Source: CAJMGO01 sp900557305
GTDB taxonomy: Bacteria > Bacillota_I > Bacilli_A > RF39 > UBA660
NCBI GenBank assembly: GCA_905212975.1
Contig: CAJMGO010000003.1
Span: forward strand, 33,509 to 97,508
Reading direction: 5' to 3'
Length of the DNA: 64,000 bases
Part shown: one piece after another, positions 63,537-64,000 of the stretch
Numbering within the stretch: the stretch's first letter is position 1
Layout of the letters: each line of letters opens with the position of its first letter
Translations under genes and position numbers: made by a program
The notes under the pieces: generated by a model
What the model was told of the DNA's origin: nothing
The model's database searches: none
Seen by the model: only the letters and a program-made list of their open reading frames with translations

Positions 63537-64000
63537 ATGGAAATCATAAATAAAAAAAGATTGGTATATCTACTAGTGAGGAATTAAAAGATATTTTAGA
63601 AAATGATAATGGATATGAATATATATATTTAATGGATAATATTACTTTAAACAGTGGTATTAAGATAAATGAAAAGAAGAAAATAGTAGTAATAGATGGT
63701 AATTATAATATTATTTTAAATAAAGAAAATACTTCTAATAATAAAAAATTAATTACATCTATAAGTATTAATGGTGATAAAATATTGTTTAAATTTAAGG
63801 ATGAAAATATTTTATATGATATGAATCAGGAAAATAGTAGTATTAAAATGTATAAAGACTTTAATGTATATAGGTTTGATTTTGGATATAAGGGTACTAT
63901 TGATTTTAAATTTGATAATAATAGATTTTATTTAATTAAGAATGGTGTAAGAATTGATGATAATGTATTTAGTTATGATATTAAAAATATAAGATTTGAT
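63537..64000 (+). CDS. Partial unknown protein, frame broken at an A7 tract
   Basis: ATG 63537, after AGTGAAG, opens MEIINKK but stops at about 63585-63587 in frame 0. Frame +2 is open from 63554 through the window end with coherent coding sequence: IGISTSEELKDILENDNGY, then LMDNITLNSGI and IDGNYNIIL. An A7 run (63552-63558) sits where the frames meet, and one extra A would join them. The next in-frame ATG is 63632. The protein looks like the start of a large beta-rich surface protein. It runs off the window edge. Confidence 0.55.

Overview
The window is very AT-rich, densely coding DNA from a spore-forming, low-GC Gram-positive bacterium. The spore markers are spoIVA, spoVIF, yunB, yabG, spoVG, yabP, yabQ, gerQ and CotF-type coat genes. 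Cell-wall markers are rhamnose-polymer genes, M23 and CHAP wall hydrolases, and ftsEX. TGA is a true stop: prfB (release factor 2) is present and carries its classical TGA-dependent +1 frameshift, so the genetic code is standard and not mycoplasma-like. Gene content suggests a gut-type Bacilli/Erysipelotrichia lineage, possibly near the RF39-like groups, but this placement is an inference from gene content only. Nearly every gene has a strong Shine-Dalgarno site (often AGGTGAT or GGAGG), and most transcription units end in clear intrinsic terminators, several of them shared by convergent genes.

Layout. (1) 93-332: a sigma-A promoter, tRNA-Asn, tRNA-Glu and a terminator. (2) 350-17351: a surface-polysaccharide island. 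It holds rmlACDB for dTDP-L-rhamnose, a frameshifted acyltransferase, and a GtrA/GtrB/GtrII-like side-chain cassette with an SPFH protein inside it. It continues with a Wzm/Wzt (TagGH)-type exporter, three large glycosyltransferases and a polysaccharide deacetylase. (3) 17402-23259: housekeeping genes rsmE, mtaB and recD2 plus small proteins. (4) 23363-26313: a dockerin-tagged glucosaminidase and a membrane-anchored Ig-like/cadherin-like partner. (5) 26361-28517: a decayed gene, an ASCH protein and hisS, with a duplicated leader. (6) 28593-32865: an esterase, acyltransferase and hybrid histidine kinase operon. (7) 32933-37032: two M23 wall hydrolases and membrane proteins. (8) 37105-39478: an ArsR-type repressor and Zn/Cd P1B-ATPase operon with a visible operator. 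(9) 39484-44978: a BRO-N gene between direct repeats, two CotF-like coat proteins, engB and der. (10) 45097-53942: an O-antigen-ligase-like protein, spoIVA, spoVIF, yunB, yutD, prfB, a YitT protein and ftsEX. (11) 53945-55278: a self-contained pilin cassette. (12) 55283-58749: sporulation and division genes in B. subtilis-like order. (13) 58838-64000: a metal exporter, an ABC transporter, a CHAP protein and surface-type proteins.

The most striking signal is at 54061-54091. A run of exactly 11 G lies between a perfect TTGACA -35 box and a TATACT -10 box, giving a 19-nt spacer, upstream of a large type IV pilin-like surface protein. In such AT-rich DNA this looks like a phase-variable promoter, tuned by slippage of the G tract. 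Separately, two genes (the acyltransferase at 3818 and the gene at 63537) are broken at A7 tracts, and in both a single extra A would restore the frame. This points to poly-A phase variation, transcriptional slippage, or a systematic homopolymer error.
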